Of a stretch of DNA of 64,000 bases, positions 44,501-56,335 are shown piece by piece. Made by a program: the position numbers and the translations under genes. The stretch spans positions 186,001 to 250,000 of the forward strand of contig JAVSML010025532.1 of the NCBI GenBank assembly GCA_038503035.1, written 5' to 3'. This DNA comes from Crocodylus rhombifer (taxonomy: Eukaryota; Chordata; Crocodylia; Crocodylidae). Under the pieces are notes generated by a model. It searched no databases and was not told the origin of the DNA. It saw only the letters and a program-made list of their open reading frames with translations. Position 1 is the first letter of the stretch. Each line of letters begins with the position of its first letter.

Positions 44501-45387
44501 GTAAATATAATCACAGTCTACACCATAGGCTGCAAAATCTACCATCTCTCAGAGGCGAAAGGATGCCAATTGTAATCATTCTTCCTACCAGTGCCTGCTA
44601 GACAGGATTTTCCCCTAACGTCTGCGCACACTGCCCACTGCCTTCTGTTCCCAATAGAAATGGCACCTTGGGTTGTTATCATCCCTCATTATTTTACAGC
44701 TAATCCTTGTAGCAGAAACATGAAACCGAAGCCTTTATCCACATTCCAAGCCTTTATCTTTCCAGACGCCAAAAGTCCCAGCTGCCCCAGCTAATAGCAA
44801 TAACATTTTATAGTATGCTAAAATTAAGAATGTAGGTATACAGCAAATGAGGTCTCGTATTAAAAGGAAATAATTCAAGGAATACTGTGGCTATTTAAAA
44901 TTTGCGTATGTAAATCCATAAAGCACCCAAAGCTAATTTCCAGCCTGTTTTGCTGGATCACTGTGGAATTCAGGCCTTTTTTTACTTAAATTCTCCATGG
45001 CTAACATAGTCTTGCTCATGCTTAATCCCTTCTCCATTTACAGTAAGATTAGATTCAGGGGTACATTTTTCTTATTGAAGGAAGTGAAGGATTAACAGGT
45101 TTTATTAGTTTAGAATTTACAGAGGCTAAATACAGAGAGTTTTAATAACTTGGTTCATATTCTTATAATTGTACAGTGTCCTGAGGACATACTTTATTTC
45201 CAAGGAATTTCAGAAACTCAGGTTATTAACCACCTAAAGACACACAAGCCATTGCAATTTTTTGTTGTTTGGCCTGTATTCTTTGGCCTGGATAACTACT
45301 CCTGTCACAAGTTCCCATGATGTTTCGTCATGTTAGATACTGAGCGAAACTTGGTAGGTATTAGGACCCCCATGCCACTTATGTCTA
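44501..45387. other. Intergenic sequence
   Basis: No recognised gene or repeat. Confidence 0.5.
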
Positions 45388-45655
45388 GGGTTACCATATG
45401 TCCAGGTTTTCCTAGACACATCCTCTTTTTGCGTCCTCTGATCTCTGTCTGGGTGGGTTTTTTTGAAATCTGAACAAATGTCCAAGATTTTGCTTCACTG
45501 CACTGGTGGGAGCTGGGGAGGGCAATTTGGAGGCAGGGGCACCACATGCCTCTGTGTTTTCAAGAGAAAAATAGAGGACATAAGGGCATCGGGTTTCATA
45601 TCAATAGAGGACAGAGGACAACCAGACTGCCCTCCATGATGGCCACGCTATCTAA
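45388..45655. mobile_element. Possible hAT-like relic
   Basis: It starts TAGGGTTACCATATGTCCAG, a terminus familiar from vertebrate hAT elements. The right end is not clear, although GAGGACAACCAGACTGCCCT near 45610-45632 may be its decayed partner. Confidence 0.4.
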
Positions 45656-46464
45656 AGTGATCAACTCCACCTTCATCCATGCACTCTTTCATCTCTCACC
45701 CTTATCCAGAAGCTTCCCTTTTTCCAACTAAAAAGTCAGTTTTTAATTAACAATTGAACCTCTTCCAAAACAGTCCTTCATTGCCCTGTAATTTCTCCAA
45801 ATAATGGCCAGGCTATCACCGACCACATGCTTTCCCTTTCTAGGACCTTCCTGTGGCGAGCCATCACATCTGTGACTGACTTTCAGTCTGTCACCAATTA
45901 AACCCAACTCTTCCAGACAACTGAGGAGGTAGGAAGTCATTGTCCAATTAAAGTTCAGCTGTGGCAGAAGAACACCACTATTTTTTTTTATGAGGACTGT
46001 CAGGTAGTCAGTCCCTACCAGTGCTATGGATCTTGGGTTCAAGTCTTTTTGTAAAAAAATATCATCTTTAATTATCTCAGCAGGCCAATATATATGCCCA
46101 AAGGGACCTCAAGGATCATTTACTCCAAACAACCTGCTTGGATTATTTGATTATCAACTCTCTTATTTGGAGCTTTTCCACCCAAATCTATATCCTTGTA
46201 GGCTGCAGTAACTGCCAAGTGGGTATATACTTCACTCCACTGGTGGGAGCTGGGGAGGGCAAGCTGCTACTCGCCAAGCTGTAGATACCCAATTGATAGT
46301 TTAGCTAGGTTTTTGTTTCTCTGCATAGTTGATCTTAAGAGGCTGGTATTCTTAAGGGGTTGCAGATACTGAAAATAAGCTTTTCTTTTTCTAGGGAATA
46401 AACGATTTCTTCTGACTTCTACCTATAATGTACAAACGATAAAACCTTAATATTTATGGACGCT

Positions 46465-46902
46465 AGGGCCACGTTCAGATGCGCAGGAATGTGTGTTTCC
46501 CCTGGGGCATGTAGCAGCAGCACTACTTGTCCCTGGGGAACACCCAGGCCACGCGCCCTGTGGTGCATGGCAGCTTATCCCAGGTGGGGTAGTGGGGGCT
46601 GGGGTCAGCAACTGTGCTGGCCCCAGCAGCCTTACCTGGGGTCCTGAGGGCCTCGGGGAGCTGCAGCCACGGTGGTCCTGCAGCAGGGAACCTGGCCAGG
46701 GACTGGAGCATAGCTCTGGCCCGCCAAGCTCTGGTTTTGGGCAGCGCACGCTGCCACCATGTGCACCGCCCCATTTTTTTTCACTGTGGGGATTTCCTGG
46801 GGTCAACCCCCCTCCTTCACCTGCTGCAAAGTAGCACTGCGGGAAACACCTGCATGGGTGGTGCTACATATCAGATGTCTCTGCTTGTCTGGACACAGCC
46901 CA
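46465..46902. mobile_element. Probable hAT-like element, GC-rich (438 bp)
   Basis: The left end AGGGCCACGTTCAGATGCGC and the reverse complement of the right end, TGGGCTGTGTCCAGACAAGC, agree at most positions. This is the GGGCTGTGTCCAGA-type terminus. The interior is strongly GC-rich in an AT-rich setting. No convincing 8-bp duplication. The open frames inside on both strands look like composition artefacts. Confidence 0.6.
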
Positions 46903-47299
46903 GGTGTCTTGAAAGATTTATAACAGGCTGTATTGATATTCATGTCTAGACTATCAGGTGAAATCCAGACTGGCTCTGCAGTAATCAGGTTGATCCAGAG
47001 TCAGCCTGTCTGCCCTTCCACATGTGTGCACACGTGATGAGGCCTTTATCTTTGATGGGTCATCTTAAGCACTACAGCAATGCAACTAGACCATTAGCAC
47101 TGGCATTATCTGATGGTCTACATGAAATACGTTTGCCTTTTTCACTTTCAACTTTATGAGCAGGAAGTGCCAAGGATTAATGGACAAAAAGTTGGAATTG
47201 CTCTCTTAAAGCTTATATTCTCATAGTTATTCAGAGTTATTGGCTCTAATTCTCCATAGGTTGAAGTAATACAGGCACATGTTTGAAGTGCTTTATTCC

Positions 47300-47575
47300 A
47301 CATTTGGCTAACCTCCAGCTATTGCTTCTTGTAATGCTTTCTCGTTTTGCCTTCTGTCAACCAGTATTTCCTCCCCATGAAGGTATGTCTTTACCGTCAT
47401 CAAATCACTTCTTGACCTTTCTGAAAAGCTAACAAAAGGTTTCAGTGCAAGTGTTTCAGTGTAAAACAGATTTGCTAATCTCTGAATAATTTTGCTGGCT
47501 CTTCTCTGCACCGTCTCTTTTTTTTTTAATATCGTTTTGAAAAATATGTCATCTAACACTCTTCCGTTCGCTCAT
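47300..47575 (-). mobile_element. Old CR1-like fragment
   Basis: Reverse-complement phrases GGCTCTTCTCTGCACCGTCTC and GACCTTTCTGAAAAGCTAAC match the inner 3' region of CR1. Strongly diverged. Confidence 0.5.
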
Positions 47576-47614
47576 CCAGAGATTGCATTAGCTGTGTTTG
47601 TTGCACCACTGCCA

Positions 47615-47705
47615 TGGAGCTGCAGTATTCCTGCCCAAAGCAGAGGGGTTAGACATGATCTTTCGAGGTTCCTTCCAGCCCTTCATTTCTATTTTTGTGA
47701 TACGA
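47615..47705 (+). mobile_element. CR1 3' tail
   Basis: GTATTCCTGCCCAAAGCAGA, then GGGGTTAGACATGATC, GAGGTTCCTTCCAGCCCTTC and TTTCTATTTTTGTGAT: the CR1 terminal order on the plus strand. Confidence 0.8.
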
Positions 47706-49510
47706 GCTCATATTCTGTTGCTCGAAAGCGTGTCTGCTACACCCATGAAGTCTAATTCATAATGGTGTCCAATTCAGTGCTGACTCCTTATACTTAGCTG
47801 ACCATGGATTTGCTGCAGTATATGGTGTATTTATTTTATAGAGATCCTTTATGGCTAGATTCTTGTGGGTATGAACTGACCAGCTGCCATTCATATCGAT
47901 TGTGCTGTACCAATGAACACCAGCTCAAAGTTCACAAAATTGAGTAAATGCTGAGCTTTCTTTACAAAATTAATAGCATGATCATTTAATTTCAGTTGTG
48001 GACTAAATCATACGTTTAAATGCTCTTCCCCAAATTTTACAATAAAAACACATGAAGAATTACAGGCGTGATTAGAAATAACAGCATCTTGCAATAGAAA
48101 TTAGCGTGGAAACATCGATGTAGCAAGCAGGATTATACCAGCTGTTGCCAAAGGCTTTAGCATAAATGAAGCCTAATTGTTATTATCACGTTATTTCATT
48201 AGCTTTAAAACTAGTTGTCTCCTGTCTCCTTAACAACACCTATGTTTATATTATGTCATTTCCCTCCCTCCGAGAGTGTTTATGGGTAAAACTCCTTAGG
48301 GAATTGTGTATGTGAGCTTGTTATCATCAAAGAACATTGCAGGCTTTCAGCTTAAAAAAAAAAAAGACATCAGAACTAAATTCTGTGTGAATTCCTCATT
48401 ATTTATTTTAATCTGTTGGCAGATTTGTGAGATCTTGGTTTCAAAATCAATGGCTAACCACTTAATTGAATGGGGTATTATAGTAACCTTAGGACTTGTC
48501 TGTGTGGGCCATTAAACCACTGTAAACCTGGTTGAGTTAGTGTAAGCAGTGATGCACTAGCATGATATAACACCTTGCAGCAAGGTGAGTCCAGAGATTG
48601 CACCGCCTTGGATCAGGAGTAATTTTATGTTGGAGAAAGCTATGTCGTGGCAATGTCTGTGTGCAAGTCTGTGCTCTCTGCAGGGTCCAGAAGCTACCTA
48701 CCTGCTCTGCTTTCCATCTTGCCCCATCCAGCTGCTCTGTTTACTTTTGCACCTCTGCTGTTCTGGGGATACAAGGTCTGCATATTTGACGTGCTGTCCT
48801 AGGCCATGACAGCTTATTACACCTGTACCCAAATCCTTACTGAGGTCCTAGATATTCCTGTGCTCTGAGGAAAGGAAAAAGTACAGGAAATCCTTGTCTC
48901 CAGGGGCAGAAACCAAGGCATTTATAAAGGTATTGCCATGACAGTGGCCGTATGGGGCCCCAAGGAGTGCAAATTCTTGAATCTTCGAGCATTTTACTCT
49001 GGCCTCTATTAATGGTAATGAATCAGGCCTTTGAGGTCTCTAGTGACAAAGGTTATAATTTAGAGACGCTGTCTAATTTAGAAGAGTTGGGAAATGGGAG
49101 GTAGTCCCTCGATTAGGTTGCAGCTGTTGGTCAGAAAGACTAAAGGACTGCAGAAGCTTGCTTGTTGCTCCACAAATAAAACTTGCGTTTTAGTTCTCCA
49201 CATTCACTTACGCCTGTGATCATGGCACAGCCCAAACAAGAAGTAACCCTTTATATTTATCAATCGAAGGCCTCGTGCAGAAGGCAAATAAAAGTACTAT
49301 GGCTTTTGTGTATTGTTGTAGTATAAGGGACCTGGTGAATGCAAACTGGCAAGTGTTACATCACCTGGCAAGAATAACTTCTTAATGGCAGAATATACTT
49401 CCATCACAAGGGCCCTCATAACCCATGTTGAATAGGTTAAAAATTCACTGGTGGGGCATTACCAGGTACTTTTGAATGGATGAGGGAGCTGTCACTCATA
49501 ATGATGCATT
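47706..49510. other. Intergenic sequence
   Basis: No gene recognised. A possible hAT left terminus (TTAGGACTTGTCTGTGTGGG) lies at about 48489-48508 without a visible partner. Confidence 0.45.
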
Positions 49511-49735
49511 CATCGTGGTACGGGTGACCAGAATCTGGACTAGACTTCCCAAGGAGCTGGTGCAGCCTCCAACCTTGGAAGTCTTCAAGAGGAGACTGGA
49601 CAGACATCTCGCTGGGGTCATTTGATCTCAGCAGTATTCCTGCCCGGAGGAGGGGGGTTGGATTCAATGATTTTTTGAGGTTCCTTCAAGTCCTTAATTT
49701 CTATGACATGATTTCTGTGATATGATTTTTCTCTA
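49511..49735 (+). mobile_element. CR1 3' end fragment
   Basis: GGGTGACCAGAATCTGGACT, GGAAGTCTTCAAGAGGAGAC, ATCTCAGCAGTATTCCTGCC and GAGGTTCCTTCAAGTCCTTA, ending TCTATGACATG. Closely related to the CR1 tail at 30300-30690, so probably the same subfamily. It lies directly upstream of the long CR1. Confidence 0.88.
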
Positions 49736-50074
49736 TGGCACTGGCTTGGTCTCCATATAGTGCCTTGTGTTTCAGAGGGTGAAAGCCTGCTGGGTCCCCG
49801 CTCCCCCGAAGGCCCCTAGAGACACTTCAGCAGCTGCAGAGCCCCCCGCCAACTCCCAGAACAGCCAGAGGTAAGCGGAGCAGGGGCAGGTGGCAGGGGG
49901 TTAACCCTTAGAGAGTGGGAGGAGGTAGCTGAGTGGGAGTCAGGCCAGGTCTCACTCCGACCAGGCCCCTACTTCACCCAGCCCCCCGGGGAACCACACG
50001 AACAGGCACACTTGTCTGCCAGTGCATGAGTTAGTGCAGAGTTCGCACAGGAGGGTGCGCAGGAGGCCCTGCCT

Positions 50075-50900
50075 GTGAGACCCCCCAGGGTAGACAGTCC
50101 CAGCCATAGCCATGATGCGGATGGGCACGTGCCACACCCTGAGGGTCCCCTCGGGGTCTGCAGCCCCCCCCACCAATCTGGCACCTCAGAGACAGCCACC
50201 CAGACGGAGCCCACGGTCCCGGGCTCCACGCGGACGGTGGCCCTGGCTCTCGCCTGCGGGGGCTGCCTGTCCCTTTTTCAGGCTCTGGGGCCCAGGAGCA
50301 TGGCCACCTCCCTTTGCGGGGTCTGCTTCCTTTTGGGGTCCCTGGCGCACCAGCTGGAGGAGCTCCAGGCCACAGTCCAGAGACTGCGTGCCATCAGGGA
50401 CTGCAAGCAGGAGATCAACTCCTACTGGCAGGCCCTTCTCCCCTGGGAGGTGGAGGGTCGACCACGGTTTCCCTCCAGGACGAGGGAGGACTCCGGGACC
50501 TCCCACTCTGTCCAGTCAGGGGCATGGACCAAGGTGGTCAAGGGCCCTAAGGCCTGCCTCAGCAAGGCCCCTGCCCCGCCAGAGCTCAGCAACAGGTACG
50601 CACCTCTTGCAGCCCCAGCAGAGCCTGCAGAGTTGCCAGCTCCCACAGGCAACACGGGTCCAACTGCAGCTACCACCCCTGCTCTCCCCAAGACCAAACG
50701 CAAAGTGTTTGTTGTGGGAGACTCCCTCCTGAGGGGACTGAGGGGGCAATCTGCCGCCCCGACCCCTTAGCCCGGGCAGTCTGCTGCTTCCCGGGGGCCC
50801 ACATCCATGACATTGAGGAGAAGATCCCTAAGCTCCTCCAGCCCACAGACCACTATCCCATGCTCTCTCCCCTGGGGAGGAGGCTCTTCTCAGCCAGACA
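50075..50900 (+). pseudogene. CR1 ORF1-like protein (degraded)
   Basis: Open from ATG at 50075 to a stop at 50768-50770 (231 codons). It has an ETATQTE motif, a Cys-rich ACGGCLSLF stretch, a coiled-coil-like LAHQLEELQATVQRLRAIRD segment and a C-terminal KRKVFVVGDSLLRGL block. That block is the GDS start of the SGNH-esterase-like domain found in CR1 ORF1 proteins. The esterase continues beyond the stop in another frame (a GAHIHDIEEKIPKLLQPTDH-like reading near 50797-50860), so the ORF is frameshifted. Confidence 0.82.
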
Positions 50901-51074
50901 GGCTGATCTGCTCCACTGGGCTTTAAACTAAGCCCGCTGGGGGACGGGGGGACTACTGCCATTGCTGGCCTGCTGAGCAACCCTTGCAAAGCCAGTGGGC
51001 CAAGGCACTTAAGGGAGCCCAGCCCTGCCCCAGCCCTGGTACAATCTGTGGGCAAAGCAAGAGCCCCCAAGGGG

Positions 51075-53340
51075 ACACTTGCCTGCCTGCACACTAATGT
51101 CAGGAGCTTGGAGAATAAGCAGGAGGAGCTCGTCCTCCTGCTTAACACAAATACTTACGACATCATAGGGATAATGGAGATCTGGTGGGACTCCACCATG
51201 ACTGGACCATGGGTATAGATGGCTGTACCCTGTACAGGAAAGATCAAGTAGATAAAAGGGGCGGGGGTGTAGCTCTCTATGTTAAGGAAAGCTATGCATC
51301 CCTGCAAGCTGATGTTGGTGACCAGGGTGGATGACTGGAGCCCCCCTGGGTTAAAATCCCTGGGGAACATGGCATAGGGGACAGAATGGTGGCAATCTAC
51401 TACTGACCTCCCACCTAAAGTCAAGAGCTTGACCAGGAGTTCACCCAGGAACTGGCTGAGGCTGCATGCTCCAGGACCATGATTGTCATGAGTGACTTCA
51501 ACTACCCAGACATCTCGTGGGAGGATCACTCCGCAAAATCTGAGCCGTTGCAAAGCTTCCTATCATGCATGGATGACCTCTACCTGACTCAAGAAGTCTA
51601 TGGGCCAACGAGATGCAAAGCTCTGCTTGACCTGGTCCTGGCTACAGGGGATGACCTAACTGGCGACCTAGTGATCAATGGGAAGCTGGGTGACAGCGAC
51701 CATGAGCTGATCACCTTCACCATCCGCTGTAAAGCTGGCAAGTCAGTCAGCAACACGGAAGTCCTTGACTTCAGGAAAGCTGACTTTGACAAGCTCAGGA
51801 GGCTTGTCAGTCAGGCCCTCAGGGACCATGACCCCAGGGAGATGGGAGTTCAAGAAGAGTGGTTGCTTCTCAAGGAAGCGATCCTCAATGCACAAGTTAA
51901 GTGTATTCCATCTCAGAGGAAAGGCAGCAAGAGGGCACAGCAGCCCCCCTGGCTCTCCAGAGATCTAGCAGACCTCCTGAGGCTAAAAAGAAAGGCCTAC
52001 AAAGGATGGAGGATGGGATTCACCTACAAGGAAAATTATTCTGCACTGGTCTGGTCCTGCAGGGAGCAAACCAGGAAAGCCAAGGCTGCAGCTGAACTCC
52101 AACTAGCTTCGAGCATCAAGGACAATAAAAAGTCCTTTTTCAGATATGTGGGGAGCCGGAAAAAAAGCAAGGGCAACATTGGACCCCTGCTAAACCAGAT
52201 GGGGCAACTGACAACTGATGCCCAGGAAAAAGCCAACCTATTAAATGGGGACTTTGCGTCGGTCTTTCATCACCCGTGGGACACCCATGCCTGCTATGGG
52301 ACAGGGCGGTCCGGGTGAGGGAGATCCCCTCCATCAATGCTGACCTCCTAAAGGAGCACCTAAAGAGGCTGGATACCTTCAAGTCAGCCGGCCCTGACAA
52401 TCTACACCCCAGGGTACTCAAAGAGCTGGCGGGCATCATAGCCCAGCCCCCCGGCACGGATCTTTGAAAACTCCTGGCGCTCTGGTGTAATGCCCAAAGA
52501 CTGGAAGAAGGCCAATGTGGTGCCTATCTTCCAGAAAGGGAGGAAAGTGGATCTGGCAAACTATAGGCCCATCAGCCTGACTTCTATCCCAGGGAAGATC
52601 TTAGAAAAGTTAATTAAAGAGGCCATCATTAATGGACTGGCCAACGCCAGCATCCTGAGGGATAGCCAGCATGGGTTTGTTGCGGGTAGGTCTTGCTTGA
52701 CCAATCTCATTTCCTTTTATGACCAGGTGTCCTATCACCTGGACAAGAGGGAAGAGATTGAAGTCATATATCTTGACCTTGAAAAAGCTTTTGATCTAGT
52801 ATCCCACAATCACCTCTTGGCAAAACTGGCTAACTGTGGCCTCGACTTCACCATGATCCACTGGCTGAGGAATTGGCTCCATGTCAGGACCCAGAGGGTG
52901 GTGGTTGATGGAAGTCAATCGTCGTGGTGCCCTGTGACCAGTGGGGTCCCACAAGGCTCTGTCCTAGGGCCTATACTTTTTAACATCTTCATCAATGATG
53001 TAAGCATTGGTGTCAGAAGCGGACTGGCCAAGTTTACCAATGACACCAAACTTTGACGCGACTGAAGACAGGAGGGTGATCCAGGCTGACCTGGACAGGT
53101 TCAGCAAATGGGCGGATGAGAGCCTGATGGTGTTTAAAACTGAAAAATTCAAGGTTTTCCACCTTGGGGGGAAAAACCTGTAGCATCCTTATAGGCTTAG
53201 CAGTGCTATGCTGGCTAGTACTACGGAAGAAAGAGACTTGGGGGTCATCGTCGACCACAACATGAACATGAGCCTGCAATGTGATGCTGCAGCTAGTAGA
53301 GGGACCAAAATGCTGGCTTGCATCCATAGATGCTTCTCAA
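51075..53340 (+). pseudogene. CR1 ORF2 (endonuclease-reverse transcriptase), degraded
   Basis: It starts near LACLHTNVRSLENKQEEL, an APE-type endonuclease opening. Then come SDFNYPDISW and a GDSDHELITF block (51479-51730), an open 279-codon stretch at 51479-52318, and the reverse-transcriptase core at 52490-53056: [36 protein letters not shown] and [20 protein letters not shown]. The catalytic FADD is FTND here (near 53032-53043), and frameshifts at 52318 and 53057 separate the parts. It has lost activity. The rest of the C-terminus is at 55137-55600. Confidence 0.92.
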
Positions 53341-55136
53341 GACTTCTTTAAACAAGAAGTCCTGTTTCAAATACATAGGGGGCAAAAAGAAGGTACTGGG
53401 TAACGTGGGGCCCCTGCAAGACATACTAGGAAATTTGGTTGTCACACCAGATGACAAAGCCTTACATATTTAATGACTTGTTTGCCTCCATTTTCCTGAG
53501 CAGGGATCAGATCAGCCCCCCACCGGGCTCCCCTCAGGCCCCAGGGGAGGCACACCCAGGCCAAGGGTCAGGGAAGATCTAGTCAGAGAACTTCTAGAGG
53601 GACTGGATGTATTTAAATCAGCTGGTCTGGACGATCTCCACCCCCGAGTTCTGAGAGACTTAGCTGAGGTTATTGTGGGACCCCTGGTGCGGCTTTATGA
53701 GCATTTGTGGTGGTCTGGTGTGGTGCCAGAGGACTAAAAGAGGGCCAACGTGGTTCCCGTCTTCAAAAAGGGTAAGGAGGAGGACCCGGGAAACTATAGG
53801 CCAGTTAGTCTTACCTCCATCCTAGGCAAGCTGTTCAAGAAAATTATTCTGTTGCACATCCACGAGGGACCAGCAGGGGATTTCATGCTTAGGGGCAACC
53901 AACACAGGTTCATCAGTGGCAGGTCCTGTCAGACCAAACTGGTGGCCTTCTATGACCAGGTCACCAAATCCTTAGACGCAGGGGGAGCAGTGGACATTGT
54001 CTTCCTGGATTTTCGGAAGGCCTTCGACACTATGTCTCACCCCGTTCTCATTAAGAAACTGAGGGGCTGTGGTGTAGACACCCGCACAGTCAATTGGGTC
54101 GCCAGCTGGCTGAAGGGCCGCACCCAGAGAGTGGTGGTGGATGGGTCATTTTCGACTTGGAGGGATGTGGGCAGTGGGGTCCCCCAGGCCTCGGTCCTCG
54201 GGCCCACACTGTCCAACATCTTCATCAGAGACTTGGATGAGGGGGGTAAAAAGCACCCTGTTCAAATGTGCTGATGACACTAAGATGTGGGGGGATGTGG
54301 GCATGCTAGGAGGGAAGAATAAGCTACAATCAGACCTGGACAGGTTACAGGGGTGGGCGGTTTCAACACCGACAAGTGCAAGGTGCTGCACCTGGGGGGG
54401 AACAACTGGCACCATACCTACAGGCTGGGAACTCCCTTCTTGTCAGTACAGATGTGGAAAAGGATCTTGGAGTCATCATTGACTCCAAGATGAACATGGG
54501 CCGGCAGTGTGGGGACGCAGTCAGGAAGGCCAACCGCACCTTGTCATGCATCCACAGATGCATCTCGAGCAGGGCCAGGGAGGTGATCCTCCCCCTCTAT
54601 GCGGCACTGGTCAGGCCGCAGCTGGAGGACTGCGTCCAGTTCTCGGCGCCGCACTTCAGGATGGATGTGGACAACATGGAGAGGGTCCGGAGGAGGCCAC
54701 TCGCATGATCGGGGCATCAGGGCAGGCCCTACGAGGAGAGGCGACGGGACCTGAACCTGTTCAGCCTCCACAAGAGAAGGCTGAGGGGGGATCTTGTGGC
54801 CTGTTACAAACTAGTCGGGGGGGATCAGCAGGCACTGGGGGGTCCCTGTTCCCCCGAGCACCTCCAGGAGTGACCAGGAATAACGGTCACAGGCTGGCAG
54901 AAGGGAGATTTAGGTTGGGTATCAGGAGGCACGACTTCATGGTCAAGGCGGCTAGGATCTGGAACCAGCTTCCAAGAGAAGTGGTGCTGGCTCCTACCCT
55001 GGGGGGCTTTAAGAGGAGGCTAGATGAACACCTTGCTGGGGTCGTTTGACCCCAGTACTCTTTCCTGCCATGGCAGAGGGTCGGACTGGATGATCTGCTC
55101 AGGTCCCTTCCGACCCTACTAACTATGAAACTATAA
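53341..55136 (+). mobile_element. Second CR1 LINE, 5'-truncated, nested in the first
   Basis: It begins in the ORF2 linker (GACTTCTTTAAACAAGAAGT), repeating a region already present at about 52130 of the host CR1. It contains a reverse transcriptase (53750-54274: [58 protein letters not shown]), then CADDTKMW in another frame, and ends with a CR1 tail GGTCGGACTGGATGATCTGC..CTATGAAACTATAA. The outer CR1 resumes at 55137 exactly where it stopped at 53340. Confidence 0.92.
53750..55049 (+). pseudogene. Reverse transcriptase and C-terminus of the nested CR1 (frameshifted)
   Basis: Conserved reverse-transcriptase blocks as listed for the element. A frameshift near 54240-54260 separates them from [12 protein letters not shown]. 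Later blocks include TRNNGHRLAEGRFRLGIRRH and ARIWNQLPREVVLAPTLG, the CR1 ORF2 C-terminus, in a third frame, ending at TGA 55047-55049. Inactive. Confidence 0.88.
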
Positions 55137-55680
55137 GCAAATCCTGGGATGTCATTCTCCCGCTGTACTTGGTCTTGGTGAGGCCGCAGCTGGAGTACTG
55201 CATCCACTGCTCCACAATTCAAAAAGGATGTGGAGAAGCTTGAGAGAGTCAGAGGAGAGCCATGCGCATGATCAGAGGTCAGGAAAACAGACCTTACGAT
55301 GACAGGCTGAGCGCCATGGGACTCTTTAGCCTGGAAAAGCGCAGGCTCGGGGTGATCTGATGGCCACCTATAAGTTTATCAGGGGTGACCACCAGGATCT
55401 GGGGGGATGTTTGTTCACCAGAGCGCCCCAAGGGATGACGAGGTCGAACGGTTATAAACTCCTGCAAGACCATTTCAGGCTGGACATAAGGAAGAATTTC
55501 TTTACAGTCCGAGCCCCCAAGGTCTGGAACAGCCTGCCATTGGAGGTGGTTCAAGCACCTACATTGAACACCTTCAAGAGCAAATTGGATGCTTATCTTG
55601 CCTTTGGGCAGGGGGCTGGACTCGGTGATCTTCCAAGGTCCCTTCCAGCCCAAATATCTATGAAATCTATGTATATAGAT

Positions 55681-56335
55681 TTAAGACAGCTGAGAAGGGG
55701 AGACACCTGGATGTAAATGTTTGATTGTCGTATGACTGCGAGCCGCCAGGTAATGTGAAAAAGGCAAATGCAATTCTTGCATCTACTAGGTGGCTTATAT
55801 TCAGTAGAGGAGAAGAAGAACTAGTGCTGTTGTGCAAAACATTGGTAAAACCATTTGAATGACTCTTTTAGAGGGAGTGGAGGTCTAGTCACCAATATTC
55901 ATAAAAGATAAACTTAAACTGGAGGGGGTGGGGCGTGCAGGAAGACCACTAAGATAGTTCATAAGAAAGATGATTAAAGGAGCTTTGCTGGTTCATCCTA
56001 ACAAAATGGGGATTGAGAGCAGTTACAGATTGGCCAGGACTGGGCTAGGAAGAAGGGGAGGGCTGTCATCCTCTGTAGCAGGGGATATAGTGATCCTCTG
56101 AGTTGATATTTACCCAATTACATTGCAGTGGCAGGGCATTGGCAGTTCTCTCATCTACCTGCTTTTCCCTTTTGCTCCTTGTGGAGTGTTTTTGGTGTTT
56201 CTGATGTCCTGCCTGAGGGCTTGTGGCAGTTTTGAGGACCGTGGCTAAATAGTTGCCTGCAAATGCAGGGGACTGGACTTGATGACACAGGTAGCCCCTT
56301 CCAGTTCCATGTTCCTGTGTTATTCTGCAGTTTTG
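55681..56335 (+). mobile_element. Older CR1 3' region
   Basis: TTCTTGCATCTACTAGGTGG, AAAACATTGGTAAAACCATT, GAGTGGAGGTCTAGTCACCA and a terminal GGACTGGACTTGATGACACA..CCCCTTCCAGTTCCATGTTC follow the CR1 3' order with heavy divergence. Confidence 0.6.

Larger units (their letters stand above)
49780..55680 (+). mobile_element. Nearly complete CR1 LINE, interrupted by a second CR1
   Basis: A plus-strand CR1 with a GC-rich 5' leader (about 49780-50074), ORF1, ORF2 and a 3' tail ending TCTATGAAATCTATGTATA. The second CR1 (53341-55136) splits it. Without that insert the element is about 4.1 kb, near full length for CR1 (about 4.5 kb). It carries frameshifts and stops and a mutated reverse-transcriptase motif, so it is dead. 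Confidence 0.92.

Noticed and set aside
45743..46042. Minus-strand open frame of 99 codons
   Set aside because: Short, no family, no splice logic.
46447..46949. GC-rich open frames on both strands
   Set aside because: Composition artefact within a probable hAT-like element. No domain recognisable.
50112..50732. 206-codon open frame overlapping CR1 ORF1
   Set aside because: Alternate-frame shadow of ORF1. The true frame has the coiled coil and GDS motif.
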